This document shows positions 6,901 to 15,365 of a stretch of 33,012 nt of DNA, piece by piece. The DNA lies in contig QHOM01000017.1 of NCBI GenBank assembly GCA_003218785.1, forward strand, positions 5,421-38,432, given 5' to 3'. The notes beneath the pieces were generated by a model. That model was not told the DNA's origin, made no database searches, and was given only the letters and a program-made list of their open reading frames with translations. Made by a program: the position numbers and the translations under genes. The DNA is from Verrucomicrobiota bacterium. Its GTDB lineage: Bacteria; Verrucomicrobiota; Verrucomicrobiia; Chthoniobacterales; UBA10450. The stretch's first letter is position 1. Each line of letters opens with the position of its first letter.

Positions 6901-9181
6901 GGTCGATCTGCCAAAATTGCTGACGGGTGAGCGACATAGGATTCATCTCATCGGCGTGGCCGGGAGCGGCATGAGCGGGATCGCTGCTCTTTTGCTCGAG
7001 CTTGGGCACAATGTCAGCGGCTCAGACAAAGTAAGCACGCTCGAGACGGATCGATTGCAACGCTTAGGTCTGCGTTTCTTTCCACAGCATCGCGCGGAGG
7101 ATGCCAGCGACGCCGATCTGATCGTGGTTTCCTCTGCGATCAAGATCGATAATCCGATTCTGGTGAGCGCGCGAGATTCGAGCAAGCCGGTCGTGCGCCG
7201 CGCTGAAGCCCTCGCAGCGGTCATGCGCGGCAAGCGCGGCGTTGTCATCGCCGGGATGCACGGCAAAACAACAACCTCAGCGATGACGGCGCACGTTTTG
7301 CGCGAAGGCGGGTTGCATCCATCGCATTACGTCGGGGCCGAGATTCCGATTCTTGGGACGAACGCGCACTGGGATTCACGCGGCGAATATTTCGTGGCGG
7401 AAGGAGACGAAAGCGATGGGACCCTGCGCTGTTTTCATCCCGAGCACTGCCTAATTCTAAATATTGAGGAAGAGCATCTCGATTTTCATGTCGATCTCGA
7501 GGCGATCGAAAAAGTTTTTGCGCAGCTTATCGAGCAAACCAGCGAAACGGTTTTTTACAACGTCGATGATGCGAACACGGCGCGATTGTGCGCAAAACAC
7601 AAGGGAGCGATCTCGTTCGGGTTCTTCGAAAAGGCGGATTATCGCGGCGCCGATGTCGAGCTGCGGGATTTCGCTTCGGTCTTTTGCGTTTATCGGCGCG
7701 GGCAGCAACTGGGCGAAGCGATTCTGAATGTTCCCGGGCAGCACAACGTCCAGAATGCTGTTGGTGTGATTGCCCTCGCCACCGAGCTTGGAATTCCGTT
7801 TGAAAAAATTGCGGCTTCGCTGCGCAAGTTCGAGCACGCGCGCCGCCGCTTCGAAATCAAGTATCAGAGCGATCGTTTTTTGCTTGTTGACGACTATGCC
7901 CATCACCCCACCGAGATCCGCGCGACGTTGAAAGCCGCGAAATCGACCGGTCGCAAACGTGTGCTGACCATGTTTCAAGCCCATCGCTATTCGCGCACCA
8001 AAGCGCTGCGCAAAGAATTTGGTCGCGCCTTCGATGACGCCGACCGTGTGGTCGTGACCGACGTTTATCCCGCCAATGAGGCGCCGATTCCTGGAATCAG
8101 CGGTAAAACGATAGCGGATGAAATCGCGACGCATGGTCATCGCGGCGTCAGTTATCAGCCGCGTTTGGAGTGGGTTCATCGCGATGTCGGCAATATGCTG
8201 GACTTCGGCGATCTCGTTTTGAGCCTGGGTGCGGGCAACATTCATGAACAATTGTCCGTGTTGGCCGCCGATCTCGTGATTGCCGAGAGATTAATAGGAA
8301 TCGTTGGTGAGGAAGCCGATGTCCGGCTCTACGAGCCGCTCTCGAAACACACCACTTTGCGCGTGGGCGGCCCAGCGCAATTTTGGGTGGAGCCGCGTAA
8401 CGAGAACGCATTTGCGGAACTGATTCGCTCTTGCCGGCGCGAAAGTCTCCCGCTTTTCGTCATCGGGCGTGGCTCAAATTTGCTCGTCCGCGATGGTGGC
8501 ATTCGTGGTGTTGTGGTCCATCCCCGTGGTGGCGACTTCGACAGGATCGAGGTAAATGGCAACGAGATCATCGCGGGCGTCGGCGCAAAATTAAAAGAGG
8601 TCGCCTATGCAGGTAAGGCGGCCGGCCTCGGTGGGCTGGAGTGGATGGAGGGAATTCCGGGTGCAGTCGGCGGCGGCCTGCGCATGAACGCTGGAGCGAT
8701 GGGGGCGCAAACGTTTGAAAACATCGTGCGCGTTCGTTATCTCGATGCAAATGGCGAGGCGCATACAAAAACATGCGATGAGCTGGAAGTGCATTATCGA
8801 AATTTCCCATTGCTCGAGAATAATTTTGCGGTCTCGGCAGTCTTTCGCGGGCAACCCGCGCCAACTGAAGAAATCGTCCGCAAGTTGGAGGCTTCTCAGG
8901 AGAAGCGCCGTACTTCGCAGCCGGCGGCCAAGAGCGCAGGGTGCATTTTCAAAAATCCCAATTCGTGCCCGGCAGGAAAACTGGTTGATGAATTGGGATT
9001 AAAAAATTCGCGCGTCGGAAAAGCACGAGTGTCGGAGGTGCACGGCAATTTCATCGTTAATGACGGCGGCGCGACCGCAGCGGACATGATCGAGTTGATA
9101 GAGAGGATTAAAAGCGTGGCGCGTGCGAAGCGCGGGATCGAATTGGAAACGGAAGTGCAAGTCGTGGGAGAGATGGCGTGA
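6884..9181 (+). CDS. murC-murB: Bifunctional UDP-MurNAc--L-alanine ligase / UDP-N-acetylenolpyruvoylglucosamine reductase
   Basis: A 765-residue fusion of two pathway neighbours. Residues 1 to about 465 are MurC: IGVAGSGMSGIAALLL, the ATP loop GMHGKTTTS (about 124), AEGDESDGT, EEEHLDFH, DDYAHHPTEI and SLGAGNIHEQL. Residues from about 470 to the end are MurB, an FAD/NADPH reductase: TTLRVGGPAQFW, VIGRGSNLLV, GLEWMEGIPGAVGGGLRMNAGAMG, SAGCIFKNP and EVHGNFIVN. MurB makes UDP-MurNAc, the substrate MurC then ligates to L-Ala, so the fusion places the two steps in reverse order on the chain. Cys687 sits where E. coli MurB has its catalytic Ser. The 17-base overlap with murG and the GTGA overlap with ddl indicate coupling. 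Confidence 0.95.
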   Translation: MKLVSEVDLPKLLTGERHRIHLIGVAGSGMSGIAALLLELGHNVSGSDKVSTLETDRLQRLGLRFFPQHRAEDASDADLIVVSSAIKIDNPILVSARDSSKPVVRRAEALAAVMRGKRGVVIAGMHGKTTTSAMTAHVLREGGLHPSHYVGAEIPILGTNAHWDSRGEYFVAEGDESDGTLRCFHPEHCLILNIEEEHLDFHVDLEAIEKVFAQLIEQTSETVFYNVDDANTARLCAKHKGAISFGFFEKADYRGADVELRDFASVFCVYRRGQQLGEAILNVPGQHNVQNAVGVIALATELGIPFEKIAASLRKFEHARRRFEIKYQSDRFLLVDDYAHHPTEIRATLKAAKSTGRKRVLTMFQAHRYSRTKALRKEFGRAFDDADRVVVTDVYPANEAPIPGISGKTIADEIATHGHRGVSYQPRLEWVHRDVGNMLDFGDLVLSLGAGNIHEQLSVLAADLVIAERLIGIVGEEADVRLYEPLSKHTTLRVGGPAQFWVEPRNENAFAELIRSCRRESLPLFVIGRGSNLLVRDGGIRGVVVHPRGGDFDRIEVNGNEIIAGVGAKLKEVAYAGKAAGLGGLEWMEGIPGAVGGGLRMNAGAMGAQTFENIVRVRYLDANGEAHTKTCDELEVHYRNFPLLENNFAVSAVFRGQPAPTEEIVRKLEASQEKRRTSQPAAKSAGCIFKNPNSCPAGKLVDELGLKNSRVGKARVSEVHGNFIVNDGGATAADMIELIERIKSVARAKRGIELETEVQVVGEMA

Positions 9182-10116
9182 AACGGAAGAGGACCATTCC
9201 AAAAAAAATTGCGGTGCTCATGGGCGGGCCAGGTAGCGAGCGCGACGTTTCGCTGGCGACCGGCCGCGGAATCTCAAAAGCGTTGCGCTCGCTCGGCGCG
9301 GATGTCGTCGAGGTCGATGTAAGGGACGCGAAGTTTGAACTGCCGGACGATGTGGACCTTGCGTTCATTGCGCTGCACGGAACTTTTGGCGAAGACGGCC
9401 AGGTGCAGCGAATTCTGGAAGCGCGCGGTGTTGTTTATACCGGCGAAGGAGTTGAAGAGAGCAGGCTGGCTTTCGATAAAATTCGATCGAAGGAGAAATT
9501 CCGCGAGCACCAGGTGATCACTCCGGAATGGGAAACCATCGGAGCGCATCAGCGTCCTCGCATGCAACTGCCTATTGTAGTTAAGGCGCCGCGACAAGGG
9601 TCCACCGTCGGCGTTCACATCGTAAAAAAGGCGGAGGACCTCGAGTCGGCAATTGCCGATGCTGCCGAGTATGACCGCGAATTGTTGATAGAAAGATTTG
9701 TGCCGGGCCGGGAATTGACGATTGGTATTCTCGGTGACCAGGTCTTGCCCATTCTCGAGATAATTCCGAAGGGCGGCTTTTACGATTTCACGAATAAGTA
9801 TCCATTCTTAAATCCCAAGGCCGGCGGCGGAGCACAACATGTTTGCCCGGCGAAGATCGGCCCTGGCAAGACAAAAGAGATTCAAGACTTGGCATTGCGC
9901 GCATATCGCGCTCTGGGCTTGGAAGTGTATTCGCGCGTCGATGCGATTTTATCGGAAACCGGCCAGCCGTTTGTGCTGGAGATCAACACGATTCCCGGAA
10001 TGACAGAGGCGAGTCTGTTGCCCGAAGCCGCCGCGGCCGCCGGGATCAGCTACGTCGATCTTTGTGCGCGCATCATCGCGCTTTCCCGCGCCAGAACAGA
10101 GGGGACCCGGAAATGA
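9178..10116 (+). CDS. ddl: D-alanine--D-alanine ligase
   Basis: Cytoplasmic ATP-grasp ligase that makes the D-Ala-D-Ala used by MurF. At 312 residues it is of typical DdlB size. The start is the GTG in the GTGA overlap with murC-murB. Motifs: MGGPGSERDVSLATG, ALHGTFGEDGQVQ, VYTGEGVEESRLAFDK, VKAPRQGSTVGV, FVPGRELTIGIL and the metal/ATP site EINTIPGMTE. The stop overlaps the ftsQ ATG (ATGA, 10113-10116). Confidence 0.96.
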   Translation: MKRKRTIPKKIAVLMGGPGSERDVSLATGRGISKALRSLGADVVEVDVRDAKFELPDDVDLAFIALHGTFGEDGQVQRILEARGVVYTGEGVEESRLAFDKIRSKEKFREHQVITPEWETIGAHQRPRMQLPIVVKAPRQGSTVGVHIVKKAEDLESAIADAAEYDRELLIERFVPGRELTIGILGDQVLPILEIIPKGGFYDFTNKYPFLNPKAGGGAQHVCPAKIGPGKTKEIQDLALRAYRALGLEVYSRVDAILSETGQPFVLEINTIPGMTEASLLPEAAAAAGISYVDLCARIIALSRARTEGTRK

Positions 10117-11198
10117 ACTTCGTCCAAAAAGGCTCCCGGTCGCGAAATCGGCGTGTGTCCAATGTGCGCCATCGGCGCCAGCAGCACTTGCTCGATGTGA
10201 AGGTCCGCTCCCGCAGGGTAACGCAGCATCGAATCCGAAGGGCTCTGGTTGTTCTTTCCAGAGTGGTGTTGCTCGCTGGGCTCTGCGGTGCCGTTTATGT
10301 CGGGGGGCGTGAAGCTGCCAAGCGCCTCTTTTTCGAGAATCGGGATTATCAGTTGAAGACAATTGAACTGCAGACTGACGGCACGTTGCAGCGCGAGCAC
10401 GTTTTGAAAGTAGCCGATCTGCAAGAGGGCGAAAACATTTTCAGCGTGAACCTGGCGCGCGTCCATGACCGCATACAGCAGCTTCCCCAAGTCGATGAGG
10501 TCCAGGTGGTGCGAAAGTTGCCTACTGAAATCGACATCCGTGTCGTGGAACGTAAGCCGGTTGCGTGGATCACAAGTGACAAAGAAATTTCCGATCCTTT
10601 TGTGTCAGATGCTGCTTTTCTAGTGGATGCGCGAGGCGTTTTGATGAGAGAAAAGAAATTGTTGCCAGAATATCTGGGATTGCCGCTCATTTTGGGATTC
10701 TCGAGCGAATCGCTCGAGGCTGGGAAAGTCGTCGAATCGCCCGAAGTCAAAACGGCGCTGGAGCTGCTGCGCTTAAGCACGCGCAGTTTCATGCAAATGC
10801 GCTTTCAGATTCGCGAGATCAATATTTCCAGGAATTATTGCCTGCTGGTGACGGACAAAAATCACACGCGCGTCACGTTTGGGTTAAATGACCTCGAGAC
10901 GCAATTACAGCGGCTGGAACAATTTCTTGTTTACTGCGATGACTCAAAGCAGGAACTGGAAACTGTGAATTTGCTCGTGCAACGAAATATCCCCGTCACC
11001 TTCGCCACCCCTCCGGCGGCAGTTATCAACGACACGATCGAGCCCCCTGTGGAACCGCGGATTCTAAAAGCAATCCCGGTGCATTCGCCGGCAAAGACCG
11101 CAGCGTCGCCGGCGAAAGCGCGCGCCAGTTCGACGCCGATCGCCAAAGCAATTCCATCCAACGCCAGAGAAAGGACTAACAACGATGGCGAGCAATAA
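10113..11198 (+). CDS. ftsQ: Cell division protein FtsQ/DivIB (POTRA domain)
   Basis: Single-pass divisome protein. From ATG 10113 it has 361 residues: a long Arg-rich cytoplasmic tail (about 1-45), one transmembrane helix (VVLSRVVLLAGLCGAVYVGG), a POTRA domain (LKTIELQTDGTLQREHVLKV ... GENIFSVNLARV ... PTEIDIRVVERKPVAWI), a beta domain, and a Pro/Ala-rich C-terminal tail after about residue 295. An AGGGGA at 10100-10105, 7 bases upstream, and the ATGA overlap with ddl support this start over the open extension back to 9843, which would lie wholly inside ddl. The low-complexity tail is longer than usual and overlaps ftsA by 14 bases. Confidence 0.9.
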   Translation: MNFVQKGSRSRNRRVSNVRHRRQQHLLDVKVRSRRVTQHRIRRALVVLSRVVLLAGLCGAVYVGGREAAKRLFFENRDYQLKTIELQTDGTLQREHVLKVADLQEGENIFSVNLARVHDRIQQLPQVDEVQVVRKLPTEIDIRVVERKPVAWITSDKEISDPFVSDAAFLVDARGVLMREKKLLPEYLGLPLILGFSSESLEAGKVVESPEVKTALELLRLSTRSFMQMRFQIREINISRNYCLLVTDKNHTRVTFGLNDLETQLQRLEQFLVYCDDSKQELETVNLLVQRNIPVTFATPPAAVINDTIEPPVEPRILKAIPVHSPAKTAASPAKARASSTPIAKAIPSNARERTNNDGEQ

Positions 11199-12393
11199 TT
11201 TGATGATTGGCCTTGAGATTGGCACGTCCAAAATTTGCGTCGTCGTCGGGGAAAGCCGGCCTGATGGCACAGTCAAAATCCTCGGTGTTGGTCAGACGCC
11301 ATCGCGCGGCGTACGTAAAGGCGAGATCGTTGATTTTGAAACCGCGATGAAATGCGTGCACGAAGCGGTGGTCGATGCCGAACAGAAAAGCGACGTCATG
11401 ATCCGAAGCGTTTACGTCGCCATCGCTGGGTCGCACCTTCAAAGTTTCAATAATCGCGGGTGCGTGATGTTGCCCGAAGATCGCGATGAGATTGATGAGC
11501 AGGACGTCGAGGATGTAAAGATCAACGCACGCGAGGTGAGCATCCCTGCGCAAAACGCTTTCCTGCATTCCATCATCCAGCATTATCATGTCGATGGTCA
11601 GAACGGCGTGCTCAATCCGATCGGGATGCTTGGGCAAAAATTGGAAGCCGATTTTCATATCATCCACGGCCTGCGCACGCGCATTCAGAACACCATCCGG
11701 TGCGTGAAAGAGTTGCCGCTTGACGTTGAGGACGTCGTCTTCGGCGGGCTTGCTTCTGCGCAGGTGATCCTCACTCAGCACCAAAAAGATCTCGGGGCGC
11801 TGGTGATCGATATCGGCGGTGGGACGACCGATTATATTTTGTACGCTGACGGCGCAGTCAAACAAAGCGGTTGCATTGCGATCGGCGGCGACCATATCAC
11901 CAATGATATTTCCATGGGGTTACGCATCCCGATGGCGCGCGCGGAGAAATTAAAAGTCGAGGAAGGCAGTTGCATCCTCGGCAATTGTCTGCCCGGCGAA
12001 GTGATTTTGCTAAAGGACGATTCCGGTTTTGCCGGGAAGGAGATCGAGCGAGAGACCCTGAACACGATCATCCACTTGCGACTACAAGAGACGTTTGAAC
12101 TCCTCAAACGCAGGCTCGAAAAGGAACCATTCATCAATTATGTTGGCACCGGCATTTGCATCTCCGGCGGATGCAGTCTTCTCAACGGCATCGATCATCT
12201 CGCTACGGAAATTTTCGAAATGCCCGCGGACGTGGCGCACGCACAAACCACCTCAGGTGTGACGTCTGCGGTGGAAAACCCGCAATTTTCGACTGCAATC
12301 GGGTTGATCAAATATGCGCAAGCCGTACAGATCGATCGGCCACCGCGGGGAATTGGGCGAATCTTCGGCAAGTTCTTTAGCGGAAGACGATGA
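11185..12393 (+). CDS. ftsA: Cell division protein FtsA
   Basis: Actin-like ATPase that tethers FtsZ to the membrane. The 402 residues show IGLEIGTSKICVVVGE (phosphate-1), the 1C subdomain, VIDIGGGTTDYILY (phosphate-2), AIGGDHITNDI and SGGCSLLNGI (adenosine region). The C terminus RIFGKFFSGRR is a short amphipathic, basic membrane-targeting helix. AAGGA at 11171-11175 serves as the ribosome site 9 bases upstream. Unlike the upstream genes it does not overlap its downstream neighbour: 97 bases separate it from ftsZ. Confidence 0.95.
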   Translation: MASNNLMIGLEIGTSKICVVVGESRPDGTVKILGVGQTPSRGVRKGEIVDFETAMKCVHEAVVDAEQKSDVMIRSVYVAIAGSHLQSFNNRGCVMLPEDRDEIDEQDVEDVKINAREVSIPAQNAFLHSIIQHYHVDGQNGVLNPIGMLGQKLEADFHIIHGLRTRIQNTIRCVKELPLDVEDVVFGGLASAQVILTQHQKDLGALVIDIGGGTTDYILYADGAVKQSGCIAIGGDHITNDISMGLRIPMARAEKLKVEEGSCILGNCLPGEVILLKDDSGFAGKEIERETLNTIIHLRLQETFELLKRRLEKEPFINYVGTGICISGGCSLLNGIDHLATEIFEMPADVAHAQTTSGVTSAVENPQFSTAIGLIKYAQAVQIDRPPRGIGRIFGKFFSGRR

Positions 12394-12405
12394 GAATGAT
12401 CTCAT
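12390..12405 (+). other. Small hairpin over the ftsA stop codon
   Basis: ATGAGA (12390-12395) pairs with TCTCAT (12400-12405) around ATGA; the ftsA TGA (12391-12393) lies in the left arm. There is no T-run, so it is not a convincing terminator. Confidence 0.35.
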
Positions 12406-12412
12406 TTCGTGA

Positions 12413-12476
12413 TAGGGCGCGACCGCCGGCCGCGCCGCGAACGCTCGATCTCGGACAGCCCGGCGGTCTGTCCCTA
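12413..12476 (+). repeat. REP-like element between ftsA and ftsZ
   Basis: Flanked by TAGGG (12413-12417) and its complement CCCTA (12472-12476). It contains two hairpins: GGCGCG pairing with CGCGCC, and GGACAG (12453-12458) pairing with CTGTCC (12468-12473) around CCCGGCGGT. The second hairpin matches the element at 13884-13909 downstream of ftsZ in loop and flank, so both are one repeat family. It fills the ftsA-ftsZ gap and lies in the transcribed leader of ftsZ. Confidence 0.75.
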
Positions 12477-12490
12477 CCAGTACTGTCCTA

Positions 12491-13810
12491 ATGATTCAAC
12501 TCAGCAAGAATTACAGTCTGCCAGAACGTGCAGCGGAATTTATTCCGATTAAAATTATAAGTGTTGGTGGCGCCGGCTTAAATGCGCTCGATCGGATCGT
12601 GCTCGATGGCTTGGAGAGAGCCGAGGTGGTTGCGATCAACACCGATGTCCAGTCGCTGGCGAGTTCCGTGGCGGCGCATAAAGTGCAGCTCGGTCGCAGT
12701 GTGACGCGTGGGCTGGGCGCGGGCGGCGATCCGGAACTCGGCTATCAAGCAGCCGTGGAATCGGCTGATGAAATCCGCGAGGCGCTAGCCGACGCCCGAA
12801 TGATTTTCATTTGCGCAGGGCTCGGTGGCGGCACCGGCTCAGGCGCGGCGCCATACGTGGCGCAACTTGCCCATGAAGCCGGTGCGCTTGTGGTCGCGTT
12901 AATCTGTTTCGAGAACGATAAGATGGGCGACATCGTCGCGCCGCAAGCAGGCATTCATCAGGCCTTTGCCGCGGCCGATATCACCATCAGCCAAAGCGTT
13001 CGTTCGATTGTGAACCTGATTCAGCGGCCGGGACTCATCCGCATTGGATTCGATGATTTACTTGCCGCGTTGCGCAGCCCCAACGGGCGTTGCTTGTTCG
13101 GCTTTGGTGAATCCGATTCGGACAATCGCGCGCACGAGGCGCTCACGCAGGCGCTCAAGAATCCGTTGATGGACCGTGGCCGTATGCTGGCGGACGCGGC
13201 GCGCGTGCTCGTGCAGGTGGCAGGTGGACCCGGCATGACGTTGTCCGAGGTCGAAATCCTGATGCAGGAACTTGGCCGTCACATTAGCGAGCAAACACAA
13301 ATTCTATTCGGCGCTGCCGTGGACGGACGATTGGCAGATCGCCTGAGCGTCACCATCATTAGTTCGCTCACGGCGGATGAAGCTTTTATCCCACAGCAGA
13401 GTCAGCCTGCTCAGAGCAGCGCGCCCGCGATGCCGCCAGTCTGGGAGCAATCCCATGAGATCTCGCCTGAGATCGACATCGAACCGGAACCAATGCCGAT
13501 GGAAGTTTTCCAGCCTGCGGAGATGACTGCGTTTAAGGAATCGGCGCCGAGTGAAACTGCATCGCCGCCACCGGTGGAACCAATATCCGTCCTTAGCAAG
13601 TCTGAACCGATTGTAAGTACACCGCACAAGAAGCCAGCGCCAATAAAGGAAGAAAAACCATCGGCTGAAAAATCTGCACAGGCGAAACAGGAAGTCTTGC
13701 AATTCGAGCCTGTCACGCGCGGCCGGTTTGAAAAAAGCGAGCCAACTATCGTCGAAGGCGAAGATCTCGACATTCCGACCTACCTGCGGAAAAACATCAA
13801 AGTGAAATAG
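12491..13810 (+). CDS. ftsZ: Divergent cell division GTPase FtsZ
   Basis: Tubulin-fold GTPase that forms the division ring. Its 439 residues include IKIISVGGAGLNALDR, NTDVQSL, TRGLGAGGDPELG and the G-box GLGGGTGSGAAP (about residues 108-119). The C-terminal region has an acidic/Pro-rich linker and ends in DLDIPTYLRK, the conserved tail that binds FtsA. Two features are atypical. The segment between GALVVALIC and the T7 loop is about 30 residues shorter than in B. subtilis FtsZ and lacks the strand with the IPND guanine-contact motif. The T7 catalytic loop, normally NxDxxD, reads R184-I-G186-F-D-D189, so only the last Asp remains. The frame is continuous, with no sign of a frameshift. No Shine-Dalgarno is visible before ATG 12491. 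Confidence 0.9.
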   Translation: MIQLSKNYSLPERAAEFIPIKIISVGGAGLNALDRIVLDGLERAEVVAINTDVQSLASSVAAHKVQLGRSVTRGLGAGGDPELGYQAAVESADEIREALADARMIFICAGLGGGTGSGAAPYVAQLAHEAGALVVALICFENDKMGDIVAPQAGIHQAFAAADITISQSVRSIVNLIQRPGLIRIGFDDLLAALRSPNGRCLFGFGESDSDNRAHEALTQALKNPLMDRGRMLADAARVLVQVAGGPGMTLSEVEILMQELGRHISEQTQILFGAAVDGRLADRLSVTIISSLTADEAFIPQQSQPAQSSAPAMPPVWEQSHEISPEIDIEPEPMPMEVFQPAEMTAFKESAPSETASPPPVEPISVLSKSEPIVSTPHKKPAPIKEEKPSAEKSAQAKQEVLQFEPVTRGRFEKSEPTIVEGEDLDIPTYLRKNIKVK

Positions 13811-13813
13811 GCA

Positions 13814-13835
13814 GGACAGTCTCTCCGAGATGTCC
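13814..13835 (+). terminator. Hairpin after ftsZ, possible terminator
   Basis: GGACA (13814-13818) pairs with TGTCC (13831-13835), and inside it TCTC pairs with GAGA around TCC, with one bulged G. It starts 3 bases after the ftsZ stop. The stem is strong but no T-run follows, so factor-independent termination is uncertain. It may be repeat-derived like its neighbour. Confidence 0.4.
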
Positions 13836-13883
13836 GATGAGTTCAATCGTTCTCGTCCAAGACAAATCAAAAAGAAATAAATC

Positions 13884-13909
13884 GGACGCCCCGGAGGTGC
13901 GTCCCTACC
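13884..13909 (+). repeat. REP-like element at the 3' end of the M20 gene
   Basis: GGACGC (13884-13889) pairs with GCGTCC (13899-13904) around CCCGGAGGT, followed by CTACC. It shares loop and flank with 12453-12476. The CTA at 13905-13907 is, on the minus strand, the TAG stop of the M20 amidohydrolase. Confidence 0.7.
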
Positions 13910-15149
13910 TGTTTATTTCTTTCTTTTTACTGTCGGCGATTTTCACTGGATCGACCGCGCCGATGTGGAAATCAACTGCCGGAATTGAGTGATCCGGCAA
14001 ACTGTATTCCGAGAAATCTTCGCCGCCCATTGTGGGATCGACAATCCCCACATTTTCCGGGCCGAGGACCTTTCTCCAAACTGCGACTAACCGCTTGGTC
14101 AATTCAGGATTGTTATAAGTCGCCGGCGTGAATTGGTCCTGGAGGATCTTGACGATCGGTGCGCGTTCCGGCGGCACTCCGGCGGCAGCCGCGATACCTT
14201 TCGCGATCTGATCAATCGCAGCGAGCACGCGGTCGCGCACCTCGGATTTATAAGTGCGCACCGTCAACTGCATCTTCACTTCATCCGGTATGATGTTGTG
14301 TTTGGTACCGCCGTGAATCGACCCGACGGTCACGACAATTGGATCGAGCGGATTATTTTCGCGACTCGCGATTGTTTGCCAGGCGTTGATCATCTCAGCC
14401 GCGAGCACAATCGGATCTTTCGTCTTGTGCGGATACGCGCCGTGGCCACCCACGCCGCGGACGGTCACGTCGACAGAATCGACATTCGCGTAGGTGTAAC
14501 CTTCGGTCACGCCAATATGGCCGGTCTCCAGATCGGGCTTGTCATGAAAGCCGAGTGCGAGATTCGGTTTGCCGAATCGATCGTAAAGCCCCGCCTTGAG
14601 CAACGCGCGCGCGCCATTGCCAGTCTCCTCGGCTGGTTGGGCGACAAACACGATCGTGCCACGCCATTGATCCTTTAGCTTGGCCAAAGCGCGCGCCGTT
14701 CCGATAAAAGCCGCAATGTGTGCGTCATGTCCACAGGCGTGCATAACGTGCACGTCTTTGCCTTCATCATTCTTGGTTGTGACATTGCTCGCGTAGGGTA
14801 AACCTGTTTCCTCTTCCACGGGCAACGCATCCATGTCCGTGCGCACCAGCACAATCGGCCCACTGTCGTTCTTCATGATGGCGATTACGCCGTAGCCGGT
14901 GAGCTTTGGATCGTCGTACTTGCCAAAGTGCTCGGTCACTTCGCAGCCCACGGCTCGTAATTGCTTTGCGATTAGCGCTGAGGTGCGTGCTTCATGCCCC
15001 GACAATTCCGGATGACTATGAATGTCTTTATAAGTTGCGAGGAGTGATGGCAGCTCGGCGTCGGCAATCGATTGCGGCGTTTGCTGCGCGAAAGCGAAAC
15101 TCCAGGACAAGATCGACAGCAATAAAATTGACAACGAACGAATCTTCAT
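13905..15149 (-). CDS. Secreted M20-family amidohydrolase
   Basis: Metal-dependent amidohydrolase of the M20D type (hippurate / N-acyl amino acid hydrolases). From ATG at 15149 the protein has 414 residues and starts with a clear signal peptide (MKIRSLSILLLSILSWSFAFA), so it acts in the periplasm or outside. The open frame upstream to 15410 is repeat-like and ignored. Metal-site and family motifs: HSHPELSGHEART, RTDMDALPVEEETG, MHACGHDAHIAAF, QPAEETGNGARALL, GVGGHGAYPHKTKDP (dimerisation domain), GTKHNIIPDEV and MGGEDFSEY. The substrate cannot be read from sequence. The stop codon lies within the repeat at 13884-13909. It converges on ftsZ. Confidence 0.92.
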   Translation of the reverse strand: MKIRSLSILLLSILSWSFAFAQQTPQSIADAELPSLLATYKDIHSHPELSGHEARTSALIAKQLRAVGCEVTEHFGKYDDPKLTGYGVIAIMKNDSGPIVLVRTDMDALPVEEETGLPYASNVTTKNDEGKDVHVMHACGHDAHIAAFIGTARALAKLKDQWRGTIVFVAQPAEETGNGARALLKAGLYDRFGKPNLALGFHDKPDLETGHIGVTEGYTYANVDSVDVTVRGVGGHGAYPHKTKDPIVLAAEMINAWQTIASRENNPLDPIVVTVGSIHGGTKHNIIPDEVKMQLTVRTYKSEVRDRVLAAIDQIAKGIAAAAGVPPERAPIVKILQDQFTPATYNNPELTKRLVAVWRKVLGPENVGIVDPTMGGEDFSEYSLPDHSIPAVDFHIGAVDPVKIADSKKKEINR

Positions 15150-15215
15150 AGTGCACTTATAACAGAAAACCCGAACACATAAATCAGGAAGCCAGGAACT
15201 CACGAGAGGATCATG

Positions 15216-15304
15216 GGTGGATCGAGCAGTCCCTTGCTTGATGCTAAATAGTGGCGGCAAAGCCGCATTTGTTTGGCATGGCCCAACAGAGCGGCCGATC
15301 CACC
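15216..15304 (+). repeat. Palindrome-ended element upstream of the polymerase gene
   Basis: GGTGGATCG (15216-15224) is matched by CGATCCACC (15296-15304), with an inner GCGGC-AAA-GCCGC hairpin near 15254-15266. The 89-base span lies between the divergent M20 and polymerase genes. It may be a small palindromic mobile unit; no target duplication was identified. Confidence 0.35.
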
Positions 15305-15319
15305 TTTCGCCGTCTCTGC

Positions 15320-15356
15320 GAGTTGTTATTCCGAGCGAAGTCGAGGAATCTCTTGC
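15320..15356 (+). repeat. Dispersed repeat read as SEVEESL
   Basis: The stretch translated as VVIPSEVEESLA is a sequence I recall as a frequent non-coding repeat in many bacterial genomes, often mis-annotated as protein. It is the reason for not extending the polymerase upstream to 15217. Confidence 0.5.
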
Positions 15357-15365
15357 TGTGGAATT

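Noticed and set aside
7457..8251. 264-codon minus-strand frame opposite murC
   Set aside because: Antisense shadow of a strongly conserved murC region; no recognisable domain.
9843..10112. Upstream extension of ftsQ inside ddl
   Set aside because: Lies fully within the ddl coding region; AGGGGA and the ATGA overlap support ATG 10113.
12880..13060. A frameshift as the cause of the missing FtsZ segment
   Set aside because: The frame is continuous and the flanking sequence aligns on both sides without a shift; no alternative frame supplies the missing strand.
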